From Novosphingobium sp. Chol11 (lineage in GTDB: Bacteria > Pseudomonadota > Alphaproteobacteria > Sphingomonadales > Sphingomonadaceae), in the NCBI GenBank assembly GCA_945906105.1, contig CAMDQO010000021.1, positions 1-48,043 on the forward strand: a stretch of DNA of 48,043 nt, in the 5' to 3' direction. The notes beneath the pieces were generated by a model. The model saw nothing but the letters and a program-made list of their open reading frames with translations. It was not told the DNA's origin and searched no databases. A program made the translations under genes and the position numbers. This document shows, one piece after another, positions 28,717 through 36,628 of the stretch; within the stretch, counting starts at the first letter, position 1; every line of letters starts with the position of its first letter.

Positions 28717-29997
28717 ATGGCAGGACAACAAGCACCGGGCGCAGGTAAACAAGCGGCTTCAGGCTTCCTCGAGATCAAAGTTCCGGCGGCGCTGACTTTC
28801 GCCGGGCTGGTACTGGGTTTTGTCACCGGGATGGTGCTGCAAGGCACTGATCTGCTCGCACCGGTGCTGAAATATGGCAGCCTCGCCGGCACCCTGTGGC
28901 TGCGCGCTCTGCAACTAACGATCCTGCCGCTGGTCATCGGCCTCGTCTATACCGGCATCTCGCAGACGCTGGCGGCGGCAGGCGGCGGCAAGCTGGCGCG
29001 GCGCGCGGTGGGACTGTTTCTGACCGTCCTGCTGGCAAGCGCCACCATGGCGGCGTTGTTGGTTCCCGGCCTGCTAGTCGCCTTCCCGATCCCCGAGCGC
29101 GCTATTGCTGCGCTGAGCGGCGGCGCATCGGCACTAAGTGGTGGTGCGGGCACAGTGCCGGGCTTTGCCGAAGTGCTGCTGGCCATGATGCCGGAAAACA
29201 TCTTCGCCTCGGCCGCCGCCGGGGCCATGCTGCCCATCGTGCTGTTTGTTTCGGTTTTCGCGGTCGCTGCAACCCGCATCAGCGAAGCGCCAAGCCGCCA
29301 GCTCGGGCTGTTCTTCGAAGGGCTGGCTGGCGCGATGATGGTCATCGTCGGCTGGGTGCTGATGCTCGCCCCCATCGGCGTCTTCGGCCTCGCACTGCCG
29401 CTGGCGGCGAGCAGCGGTTCGGATGCCATCGGCGCGCTGGCGCACTACATCCTGGTGGTGAGCGCGGCGGGCTTTGTCGTGCTGCTGGGCGGCTTCCTGC
29501 TCGCCGTTGTGCTTGGCCGCCAGCCGCTCGGTGCTTTCGCCCGCGCGCTGGTGCCGGTTTACGCCGTCGCCATCTCCACTCAGTCCTCGCTGGCCAGCCT
29601 GCCCGCCATGCTGGCTGCGATCCGGCGGCTGAACCTGCGCGAAGCGACTTCGGATTTCGTTCTGCCGCTGGCCGTGGCGATTTTCCGCGCGACCAGTCCG
29701 GCGATGAACATGGGCGTGGCGATCTATGCCGCGCACCTCACCGGCACACCGCTTTCGGCTTGGGCGCTGGGGGCGGGTGCGCTTGTCGCGGTGCTGGTTT
29801 CGCTCAGCTCGGTATCGCTGCCGGGAACCCTGAGCTTCGTCGTCTCGGTTGGCCCTATTGCCAATGCCATGGGTGTGCCGATTGCGCCGCTGGCGCTGCT
29901 CGTGGCGGTCGAGATGCTGCCCGATATCATGCGTACTCTGGGCAATGTGACACTGGACGTGGCGGTGACCACAGCGATTGACCGGAGTCAGGACTAA
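28717..29997 (+). CDS. Dicarboxylate/amino acid:cation symporter (DAACS family)
   Basis: A 426-residue membrane protein with about eight transmembrane helices and two re-entrant hairpins. The family signs are LQLTILPLVIGLVYTGI, AISTQSSLASLPAMLAAIRRL (the serine-rich hairpin, with TQSS in place of the usual SSSS), ATSPAMNMGVAIYAAHL and the final VAVEMLPDIMRTLGNV. GltP/DctA relatives take up glutamate, aspartate or C4-dicarboxylates with Na+ or H+. The ATG at 28717 has GGCGGGAA six bases upstream; ATGs at 28648 and 28666 are in frame and possible. Confidence 0.9.
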   Translation: MAGQQAPGAGKQAASGFLEIKVPAALTFAGLVLGFVTGMVLQGTDLLAPVLKYGSLAGTLWLRALQLTILPLVIGLVYTGISQTLAAAGGGKLARRAVGLFLTVLLASATMAALLVPGLLVAFPIPERAIAALSGGASALSGGAGTVPGFAEVLLAMMPENIFASAAAGAMLPIVLFVSVFAVAATRISEAPSRQLGLFFEGLAGAMMVIVGWVLMLAPIGVFGLALPLAASSGSDAIGALAHYILVVSAAGFVVLLGGFLLAVVLGRQPLGAFARALVPVYAVAISTQSSLASLPAMLAAIRRLNLREATSDFVLPLAVAIFRATSPAMNMGVAIYAAHLTGTPLSAWALGAGALVAVLVSLSSVSLPGTLSFVVSVGPIANAMGVPIAPLALLVAVEMLPDIMRTLGNVTLDVAVTTAIDRSQD

Positions 29998-30009
29998 CCT
30001 GACAGAAGC

Positions 30010-30024
30010 GGACACCGTGTCCGG
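30010..30024. promoter_or_regulatory. Operator-like palindrome
   Basis: CGGACAC-C-GTGTCCG is a perfect 7-bp inverted repeat with one central base, 13 bases after the symporter stop. It resembles TetR-type operators but lies in a convergent gap where no start codon follows, so its role is unclear. Confidence 0.35.
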
Positions 30025-30094
30025 GTTGAATAACTTTATACTTCAACAGCTTGGATCGGAAAAGGGTACACTTACCCCGTTTTCGCGGCAAATT

Positions 30095-30125
30095 GGTCTT
30101 CAGGGTGTGAAAGAGCCTGAAGACC
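30095..30125. terminator. Hairpin in the convergent gap after the symporter and YghO-like genes
   Basis: GGTCTTCAGG pairs perfectly with CCTGAAGACC across an 11-base loop. The position between two convergent genes suggests a terminator, but neither side is followed by a proper T-run (AATTTG on the minus side), so the call is tentative. Confidence 0.45.
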
Positions 30126-30187
30126 ATGCGGATTACCGACCGTGTAGGACAGTCTGTTTTTGCCACTGTCACCGGGTATAGTGAGAG

Positions 30188-31354
30188 TTACAGCGCCTTC
30201 TCGTAGATATTATAAACCTTGTTGACCTTGCTGCCGATGGCATCGGCGATGGCTACCATCCCTTTATTATCCTCAAGAATCCAGCCAATTTCAGCGCGCT
30301 TGCCATGGTATCGGTTGTAGCCCGAACGGCGGCTGTATTCGATCATCATGAAGGCCAGCTGGCTCGCCATGCGCGAGCTTTGCAACCGCTTTACAACGCC
30401 CATGAGCGGCACCCGCATGTCCGCCTGTTTTGGTTTCCACAACCACAGCGCCAGCCTGATCCAGCCGAGCAGCGACGGCTTGCCGTTTTTGCCGTTCACC
30501 TTTTTCTGGATCTGGTTGAGATCGGGCAGGGCCATCATGAAGGCCACCGGCTCGCCATCATATTCGGCGATACGGACCAGGTCTGACTTGACCAGCGGCT
30601 TCAGTTCTTTGCCAGTATAGGCAATCTCGGCTTCGGTGAAGGGGACGAAACCCCAGTTGTCTGACCAGGCATCGTTGAGGATGTGGCAGATCACCTCGGC
30701 TTCCTGATCAAAATTCTTGAGCACGACCTCGCGAATGCGGATGCGCGCGTTCTTTTCGCCTGAGGCGACAATGCGCTGGATCAGCGGTGGAAATTCAAGA
30801 CTGATGTCGAGATCATAGGTGTTGAGCTGCATGGCAAGGCCATAGCCCTGGCCTTCGATCCAGGGCTGATAGCGCGGGGAATTGTGCCCCATCATCACCA
30901 TCGGCGGGTGATCATGGCCCTTCACCAGCAGGCCGGGCTGTTCCCAGACCGAGAGGTTCATCGGCGCCAATACCCGGTTCATACCTTGCCCGCGCAGCCA
31001 GTCTTCGGCCTTGGCGATAAGCTGGAGCGCCACGCTTTCATCCAGAGTTTCCAGAGCCCCCCAGTTGCCGGTGCCTGGGCCCATGCCCTGCTCCACCGGC
31101 TGGGTCAGCGCCAGTTCATCGATATGCGCCGATATGCGGCCAACTATTTCGCCACTCTGGCGCGCGAGGAACAGCTGGACACGGGCGTGTTCGAAAAACG
31201 GATTCTTGCCAGCGGTGAACTTGCCCAGCTCGTTCGCGCGCAGCTCGGGGACAAAATTCGGATCATCCGCATTGATGCGGTAGCCAAAGTCAACAAACGC
31301 TTCGAGGTCAGCCTTGCTCGAAACGGGTGCAATCACTACTTTGTCGTGAGCCAC
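30188..31354 (-). CDS. YghO-like GNAT-fold protein (possible N-acyltransferase)
   Basis: A 388-residue soluble protein. The N-terminal part has the YghO-type pattern ADLEAFVDFGYRINADDPNFVPELRANE, NPFFEHARVQLFLARQSGEIVGRISAHID (about 52-80) and GMNRVLAPMNLSVWEQPGLLVKGHDHPPMVMMGHNSPRYQPWIE, followed by a second GNAT-like lobe with YDGEPVAFMMALPDLNQ and SRMASQLAFMMIEYSRRSGYNRYHGKRAEIGWILEDN. YghO relatives are poorly known; the bacterial ceramide synthase of Caulobacter is reported to belong to the GNAT superfamily, and this protein could act similarly on a sphingoid or other amine. That is inference. It is divergent from a fatty-acid desaturase gene. Confidence 0.75.
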   Translation of the reverse strand: MAHDKVVIAPVSSKADLEAFVDFGYRINADDPNFVPELRANELGKFTAGKNPFFEHARVQLFLARQSGEIVGRISAHIDELALTQPVEQGMGPGTGNWGALETLDESVALQLIAKAEDWLRGQGMNRVLAPMNLSVWEQPGLLVKGHDHPPMVMMGHNSPRYQPWIEGQGYGLAMQLNTYDLDISLEFPPLIQRIVASGEKNARIRIREVVLKNFDQEAEVICHILNDAWSDNWGFVPFTEAEIAYTGKELKPLVKSDLVRIAEYDGEPVAFMMALPDLNQIQKKVNGKNGKPSLLGWIRLALWLWKPKQADMRVPLMGVVKRLQSSRMASQLAFMMIEYSRRSGYNRYHGKRAEIGWILEDNKGMVAIADAIGSKVNKVYNIYEKAL

Positions 31355-31482
31355 GATCTTGCCTTTGCTTTGGGATCAGAGGAAATATGGTCGCCGAACT
31401 GCGTTTGGTCACGGTGACTTGTCAAGCTGAACCGCGCGAAATTGGCCAATCGAACCACGGGCTCGGGCATGGAACAAATTGC

Positions 31483-32577
31483 ATGATTGCGCAGGAATTG
31501 ATTGATCAGCCCCCCCAAGTATCAGCCCGGCCAAGCGCAGTGCCGATCCTTGATGACAAGGATATGCTGCGCGCAGCCGTGGAGCTGACCCGTGACATTT
31601 CCGCTGCCAAGTCCGCCGTTTACTGGCCCGACATGCTGGGTTCGGCAGCGCTTGGCTATGCCGCGCTGGCCGGCGCGATCCTGCAAACTGACCCGCTGAT
31701 TTCGGTTGGACTGGGGGTCATCGCTGCCCTGGCGCTCTACCGTGCGCTGCTGTTCATCCACGAATTGACCCATATCCACGAAACGGCGCTGCCCGGTTTC
31801 CGTTTGGTGTGGAATCTGCTGGTCGGCATTCCTCTGCTCACCCCATCGCTGATGTATGAAGGGGTTCACACGCTGCACCACGCCCGCACCCGCTATGGCA
31901 CTGCGGAAGACCCCGAATACCTGCCGCTGGCGCTGATGAAGCCGTGGTCGCTGCCGTTGTTCATCGGGATCGCCATGATCCTGCCTGTGGCACTGCTGGT
32001 GCGCTCGGCAGTGCTGGTGCCACTGGGGGTAGTAATTCCGCCGTTGCGCAGAATGGTGTGGGAACGCGCCTCGTCACTATCGATCAACCCCGATTTTCGC
32101 CGCCGTCCCCCCGAGGGCAAATTTGCCCGCATGGTCACATGGCAGGAACTGGGCGCATCGCTGTGGGCGATATTCCTGATCGCCAGTGCCGTGGTGTGGG
32201 ACTGGCACCCGCTGGCAATCGGTCTGGCAGTGGTTTCAGCCACCGCCGTGCTCAATCAGATCCGCACTCTTGTGGCGCATCTGTGGGCCAATGACGGTGA
32301 TGCCATGACTGTGACCGCGCAATTTCTCGATTCGGTCGATGTCCCCCCATCTGCCATGCTAACATCTGCCTTGCTCACACCACTGTGGGCACCGGTTGGC
32401 CTGCGCTATCACGCAACGCATCATCTGCTGCCGAGCCTGCCCTATCATGCGCTGGGAGAGGCTCACCGCCGCATCTCGGCGCATCTCGGCGGCACTTCAA
32501 CCTATGCCAAGGCCAGCTACCCCGGATTGCTGCCGCTGATCGGCAAGCTGGCGCGCAGCACGATGAAACTGGGGTAA
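31483..32577 (+). CDS. Membrane fatty-acid desaturase/hydroxylase
   Basis: A 364-residue membrane protein with the three histidine boxes of the di-iron desaturase superfamily: HELTH (93-97), HTLHH (129-133) and HATHH (310-314). Four to five hydrophobic helices lie between them. It introduces a double bond or hydroxyl into an acyl chain; regioselectivity cannot be read from sequence. The ATG at 31483 is chosen because upstream residues are atypical and overlap the start region of the divergent YghO-like gene. The 128-base gap to that gene must hold both promoters. Confidence 0.85.
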   Translation: MIAQELIDQPPQVSARPSAVPILDDKDMLRAAVELTRDISAAKSAVYWPDMLGSAALGYAALAGAILQTDPLISVGLGVIAALALYRALLFIHELTHIHETALPGFRLVWNLLVGIPLLTPSLMYEGVHTLHHARTRYGTAEDPEYLPLALMKPWSLPLFIGIAMILPVALLVRSAVLVPLGVVIPPLRRMVWERASSLSINPDFRRRPPEGKFARMVTWQELGASLWAIFLIASAVVWDWHPLAIGLAVVSATAVLNQIRTLVAHLWANDGDAMTVTAQFLDSVDVPPSAMLTSALLTPLWAPVGLRYHATHHLLPSLPYHALGEAHRRISAHLGGTSTYAKASYPGLLPLIGKLARSTMKLG

Positions 32578-32612
32578 TGCCGCTGAGGTAGTGTGGCTGG
32601 GCTGAGGCTAAT

Positions 32613-33710
32613 CTACTCCTCGGTTCGCACCAGCACCGTCTCACCAACCAAAAAGAACAGCGTGAACGGCGCCCAGGCGGCGATGAGCGGCGGGTAGCCG
32701 CCGAAATTTCCGATCGCGAGCGCGGCATTGTCGAAGACGAAATAGGCAAAGCCCAGCATCATGCCGATCACCCCGCGCACCAGCAGCTGACCCGATCGGG
32801 CAAGGCCGAAGGCGGCCACCGAACCCAGCAGCGGCATCAGCAGGGCAGACAGCGGCGCGGTGATCTTGTGCCACCATTTGCCCTCAAGCTCTGCGGTGCG
32901 GCGCCCTGCGGCCTTCAAAGCGGTGATCGAGCGCGCCAGTTCGAAGATATTCTCGGCATCGGCATCAACCTTGCTGATCGACACCTGCTGCGGGGATACC
33001 GACTGCGCGACAACCGCTGCGCCCAAGGCCTTTGATTGGGCGCTCTGGACATCGAATTCAGAGGCTTGTTCCAACCGCCAGCCGGGCGCCGCATAGGTGG
33101 CGCGCGGGGCTTTGATCGTGCTGATGACCATCAACTGGGCGTTGCGGCGATACCAGGTGACATTGGTCATGACGATGGCATTGCCCGCGCCGGTGAGTGA
33201 TGCGGCCATGAGAATATTGTCACCATCGCGCAGATAGACGTTGTTGCGCGTCGCCGATGTCTTGGGCATCACTCCATAGGACACTGCCTGCCAGGCCTTG
33301 AGCGTGGCAGTGGAACGTGTGACCACCCGTTCGTTGAAAGTGAAGCTCGCCAGCGCCACCACCAGTGCGGTCAGCAACATCGGCGCGAGGATCTGATGGG
33401 CAGAAAGCCCTGCCGCGCGCATCGAGACAACCTCGCTGTTCTGGTTGAGCGGCCAGAAAGTGAACAGGGTCGCCAGCAGCACCGAATAGGGCAGGAAGCG
33501 CGCGATCAATTGCGGTGTCCGCAGCGTGACATAGGTCCACATCTGGGCCTGGCCATTGCCGGGCTGGGCAAGGATCTGTCCGCTCTCGGTCAGCAGATCG
33601 AGCACCTGCAGCACCAGCACCAGCATGATCAGCACCGCGATGATGCGGGTGATGAACAGCTTGACCAGATAGAATGTCAGCGTGCGTGAGGGGAAAAAGT
33701 CCAGTCCCAC
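32613..33710 (-). CDS. lptG: LPS export permease LptG
   Basis: A 365-residue inner-membrane permease of the LptB2FG transporter that extracts lipopolysaccharide for export. It begins GLDFFPSRTLTFYLVKLF; six membrane helices flank a periplasmic beta-jellyroll domain (about 130-260), and the coupling region SEVVSMRAAGLSAHQIL is visible. I prefer the GTG at 33710, one base after the lptF stop and with GGAG about 8 bases upstream; a longer start at 33734 would overlap lptF. It is encoded directly after lptF. Confidence 0.93.
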   Translation of the reverse strand: MGLDFFPSRTLTFYLVKLFITRIIAVLIMLVLVLQVLDLLTESGQILAQPGNGQAQMWTYVTLRTPQLIARFLPYSVLLATLFTFWPLNQNSEVVSMRAAGLSAHQILAPMLLTALVVALASFTFNERVVTRSTATLKAWQAVSYGVMPKTSATRNNVYLRDGDNILMAASLTGAGNAIVMTNVTWYRRNAQLMVISTIKAPRATYAAPGWRLEQASEFDVQSAQSKALGAAVVAQSVSPQQVSISKVDADAENIFELARSITALKAAGRRTAELEGKWWHKITAPLSALLMPLLGSVAAFGLARSGQLLVRGVIGMMLGFAYFVFDNAALAIGNFGGYPPLIAAWAPFTLFFLVGETVLVRTEE

Positions 33711-33711
33711 T

Positions 33712-34947
33712 CTAATTCTCCGCCACCGGATCAAGCCCCGCCAACTTGCGCACCGCAGGATTACGCTTGAAGAAAGAGCTTAGCCACTTGCCGATCCCTT
33801 GCGCAAGCCGCTCTAGCGCGCCAATCGGCTGGCCGCCCGGAACATAGGCGACGCGCCAGTACATCCAGAAAATCAGCGCTGCGAATATCACGAAGGGTGC
33901 CCACAGAGAGACAAGTGGCCCGACCTTGCCCAGTGCGGCCACGGATTGTCCGTATTCGTTGACCTTGTGATAGGCGACCACCATGACAATCGACACGAAC
34001 AGGCCAAGCGCCGAAGTTGATCGTTTGGGCGGGATGGCCAGCGCCACCGCCAGCAGCGGCATCAACAGCATCATGATCACTTCGACCATGCGATAGGAAA
34101 AACTGGCCCGCACCTCAGCCCGCGCCTTTTCGCTCACCTGATCGGCCCAGCCAATGCTCAACAATTCGGGCAGGATATATTCGCGCTCTTTGCCGCCGCG
34201 CTGGCGAAAGGCCTCAATCGCGGGCAGTTCGATCGGCAGATCATGGCGTGAAAAGCTGAGCACGCGCGGGGTGACGCCATTGGTTTCCTGCACGATCTGG
34301 CCGTCGCTCAGCCGCAGCACGATGGTATCCGGCGCATCTTTCAGTGCCATGAAGCGCCCTTCGCGCGCCGAGATTGACAGCACCTGCCCTTTGCCATCGG
34401 ACAGGCGGGCGAAGATGCCGATCAACTGGCGGCCATCTTCACGGCTCTGTTCGATGCGCAGCGCCATACGGTCAGCCAGCGTGGTGAACTCACCCACCTT
34501 GATCGACGCGCCTAGCGCGCCCGATTTCAGCTCGAACTGGAGCTGCTCGTAATAATAGCGCGACAGCGGCTGGAGGTAGCTGACATTGAGGAAATTCACC
34601 AAGGCGAGCGCAAAGGCGATCATATAGGGCGCCCGCAGCAGCCGCGTATAAGACAGCCCCACGGCGCGCAGGACATCCAGCTCGCTTGACGTCGCCAGCT
34701 TGCGGAAAGCCAGCAGAATGCCCAGCAGCAGCCCCAGTGGGATCGCCAGACCGGCATATTCGGGCAACAGGTTTGCCAGCATCTTGAACACGACGCTGAC
34801 CGGGCCGCCTTCCGTCGCGACAAAATCGAACAGCTTGAGCATCTTGTCGAGAATGAGCAGCGACGCGGCGACAAGAAACACCGCGCACATCGGCATCAGC
34901 ACCAGCCGCAGGATATACCGGTCAATGGCGGGGAGAGATTTCAGCAA
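33712..34947 (-). CDS. lptF: LPS export permease LptF
   Basis: The 411-residue partner of LptG. It has the LptF/YjgP pattern IDRYILRLVLMPM, LANLLPEYAGLAIPLGLLLGILLAFRKLATSSELDVLRAVGLSYTRLLRAP (coupling helix), a periplasmic beta domain (about 140-270) and three C-terminal helices including LAVALAIPPKRSTSALGLF. The start is a TTG at 34947; no ATG in frame is available, and the ribosome binding site is poor. It lies upstream of lptG with a one-base gap. Confidence 0.92.
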   Translation of the reverse strand: MLKSLPAIDRYILRLVLMPMCAVFLVAASLLILDKMLKLFDFVATEGGPVSVVFKMLANLLPEYAGLAIPLGLLLGILLAFRKLATSSELDVLRAVGLSYTRLLRAPYMIAFALALVNFLNVSYLQPLSRYYYEQLQFELKSGALGASIKVGEFTTLADRMALRIEQSREDGRQLIGIFARLSDGKGQVLSISAREGRFMALKDAPDTIVLRLSDGQIVQETNGVTPRVLSFSRHDLPIELPAIEAFRQRGGKEREYILPELLSIGWADQVSEKARAEVRASFSYRMVEVIMMLLMPLLAVALAIPPKRSTSALGLFVSIVMVVAYHKVNEYGQSVAALGKVGPLVSLWAPFVIFAALIFWMYWRVAYVPGGQPIGALERLAQGIGKWLSSFFKRNPAVRKLAGLDPVAEN

Positions 34948-35056
34948 GAGGCTCTGGCCATATCCAGTTCGGGGGAGAGGTGCCCGAAAATTGCCGGGCG
35001 CTTCAGGGAATTGCCTAGGTCAAGCGGCTGGCGCTGGCAAGCAAACTGCGCATGAT

Positions 35057-35113
35057 GCCTGCGCTCAGGTCTTTTCGACAGCGCCGTGGCCTGCGCTCAG
35101 GCCTTTTCGAGAG
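35057..35113. repeat. Short direct repeat at the 3' end of clpS
   Basis: GCCTGCGCTCAGG(T/C)CTTTTCGA occurs twice, 32 bases apart. The copy at 35089 contains the clpS stop codon; the copy at 35057 is a second, noncoding version of the same tail. It looks like a small tandem duplication of the gene end. Confidence 0.6.
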
Positions 35114-35504
35114 TACATTGCAGCGGATGCTGGTTCTGTTTGGCAAAATCCATCACCTGATTGACCTTGGTCTCGGCGATTTCATAAGGGAAAATCCCAC
35201 AGACCCCGACCCCGCGCTGGTGGACATGGAGCATCACCCGCGTTGCCTGTTCCAGATCCATCTGGAAAAACCGCTTGAGCACGAGCACGACGAATTCCAT
35301 CGGTGTGTAATCGTCATTGAGCATCAGTACTTTGAACTGGTTCGGCTTTTTGGGCTTGGCGCGCGTTTTGGTGGCAACGCCCAGTTCACCCTGATCACCT
35401 GGTCGCTGATCGTCTGGCCCCTGCCCGTCTGGCCCCTGATCGTCATTCTGGCCAGCGCGAATGCGCAGTTGACGTGAATCGGTGTAGGGGACGAGCAGGT
35501 TCAT
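35097..35504 (-). CDS. clpS: ATP-dependent Clp protease adaptor ClpS
   Basis: A 135-residue adaptor that delivers N-degron substrates to ClpAP. The conserved core runs from about residue 55: [24 protein letters not shown], with substrate-pocket Asn/Asp, and [28 protein letters not shown]. The N-terminus is longer than usual because a 15-bp repeat encodes [17 protein letters not shown] residues (about 21-38). The ATG at 35504 has no evident ribosome binding site, and no better start exists in frame before the core, so the start is uncertain. Confidence 0.92.
   Translation of the reverse strand: MNLLVPYTDSRQLRIRAGQNDDQGPDGQGPDDQRPGDQGELGVATKTRAKPKKPNQFKVLMLNDDYTPMEFVVLVLKRFFQMDLEQATRVMLHVHQRGVGVCGIFPYEIAETKVNQVMDFAKQNQHPLQCTLEKA
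35411..35455. repeat. 15-bp minisatellite within clpS
   Basis: CGTCTGGCCCCTG(C/A)(C/T) occurs as two near-identical 15-bp units followed by a degenerate third. On the minus strand they encode the acidic Gln/Gly/Pro-rich stretch at the N-terminus of ClpS. Confidence 0.7.
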
Positions 35505-35614
35505 TTAGCAATAATACCGTAACCGCGGGGAGCAGGACAAGTAGGGTCAGCCGCTTAACGAAACAAGAATGATCCCGCATTCTTGAAAGCGAAAAGGCCG
35601 GGCTTGAACACGAA

Positions 35615-35646
35615 AGGGCCGGACGGCTTTTCAGCTGTCCGGCCCT
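35615..35646 (-). terminator. Probable terminator after the phasin gene
   Basis: AGGGCCGGAC pairs perfectly with GTCCGGCCCT across a 12-base loop, 45 bases after the phasin stop. On the minus strand it is followed only by TTTCGTG, a short T-run. A GGCCGG-rich repeat just beyond could extend the structure. Confidence 0.5.
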
Positions 35647-35690
35647 GATCGGTGCGCCGACGGGGAAATTCCGTCAGCGAAGAACTAGGC

Positions 35691-36518
35691 TCAAGCAGCC
35701 TTGTTCAGCTTTTCCACTGCCAGGCTGACGCGCGCCGAGATCGGTGCAAACGTTTCATTGGCCAGCTTGGTCGCAGCTTCGGTGCTCTTCGTGCCATAGG
35801 CGACAGCGGCTTCGAAGTTGCGGCGCATCAGGTTGGCTTGCAGCTGGAAGAAGTCGGTCGGCGACTTGACAGCAGCGAGTTCCTTGACGTCGGCAGTCAG
35901 GGTTTCGAGAGCGGCCTTGCTCTCGGCAACATATTCGGTGCCCAGGGTCTTGAGGCCTTCAGCCAGGATCTTGCCCGATTCGACGGTGGCTTCAACGTGG
36001 CCCTTGGCGAATTCGGTGGTTTCGGTGGCAACGGCAGTGCCCTTTTCGAAAGCAGCCTTAGCCTTGTCCTTCGCGTCAACGAATGCAGTCTTGATGGTAG
36101 CGGTGAAATCGGTGGTCTTGGCCATGATGGTATCCTTTGATTTTGCGATGATGGATGTGCCGGAAATTACGGCTGGTTTCTTGACCACAGGCTTGGCAGC
36201 CAGTGGCTTGATGCTCGGCGATTTGGTTTTCTTGACGATTTTTGCTGGCGCTTTCGCTGCCGGAGCAACAACTGCGATCTTCGCAGCCTTCGCAGCCTTG
36301 GCTGCTTTGGCCGGCTTGGCAGCAACAACGGCCTTTGCCGGAACAGGGGCTGGCTCTGCTTTGTCCGGTGCGGCTACTGTTACCGGTGCGGCCACTGCCT
36401 TTGGCAGCGCAGGCTTGCTGTCGTCAGTGAGAAAAGCCGGCAGCACAACTGTTTCGGCTGCGGCGGCGTAAGCTTTCTCGGCCGAATCAGGAATTTGGAC
36501 TTGCGGTGTATCAGACAT
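35691..36518 (-). CDS. Phasin family protein with an Ala/Lys/Pro-rich N-terminal extension
   Basis: A 275-residue protein from ATG 36518 (AGGA nine bases upstream). Residues 130-275 form the phasin domain, an amphipathic helical bundle with FTATIKTAFVDAKDKAKAAFEKGTAVATE and SPTDFFQLQANLMRRNFEAAVAYGTKSTEAA, which coats polyhydroxyalkanoate granules. Residues 35-130 are Ala/Lys/Pro-rich (PAKAVVAAKPAKAAKAAKAAK, PAKIVKKTKSPSIKPLAAKPVVKKP), like histone H1 or PhaM/PhaF tails that bind DNA. It is next to phaC, so granule function is well supported; a DNA-tethering role is inference. Confidence 0.88.
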   Translation of the reverse strand: MSDTPQVQIPDSAEKAYAAAAETVVLPAFLTDDSKPALPKAVAAPVTVAAPDKAEPAPVPAKAVVAAKPAKAAKAAKAAKIAVVAPAAKAPAKIVKKTKSPSIKPLAAKPVVKKPAVISGTSIIAKSKDTIMAKTTDFTATIKTAFVDAKDKAKAAFEKGTAVATETTEFAKGHVEATVESGKILAEGLKTLGTEYVAESKAALETLTADVKELAAVKSPTDFFQLQANLMRRNFEAAVAYGTKSTEAATKLANETFAPISARVSLAVEKLNKAA

Positions 36519-36543
36519 GGACTTGATCCTGCTTTGCTGCATT

Positions 36544-36560
36544 GCACAAATAGTTTGTGC
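36544..36560. promoter_or_regulatory. Palindrome upstream of the phasin gene
   Basis: GCACAAA-TAG-TTTGTGC is a perfect 7-bp inverted repeat, 26 bases upstream of the phasin ATG, and GTGTGCAA follows directly. It may be an operator for the PHA regulator PhaR, which binds TGCA-rich sites in related bacteria. Confidence 0.5.
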
Positions 36561-36582
36561 GTGTGCAAAGTCAAGAACTTTT

Positions 36583-36595
36583 GTTGCAGTGCAAC
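36583..36595. promoter_or_regulatory. TGCA-rich palindrome upstream of the phasin gene
   Basis: GTTGCA-G-TGCAAC is a perfect 6-bp inverted repeat with one central base, 65 bases upstream of the phasin start. It matches the TTGCA..TGCAA type of site reported for PhaR in alphaproteobacteria. The PhaR gene is not in this window. Confidence 0.5.
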
Positions 36596-36628
36596 ATAAG
36601 TGTCATGCCGTACTGCCGTCGCCGCGAT

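Noticed and set aside
29978..30181. A 67-codon plus-strand frame in the convergent gap
   Set aside because: It contains the palindrome and hairpin, has no ribosome binding site and no recognisable sequence.
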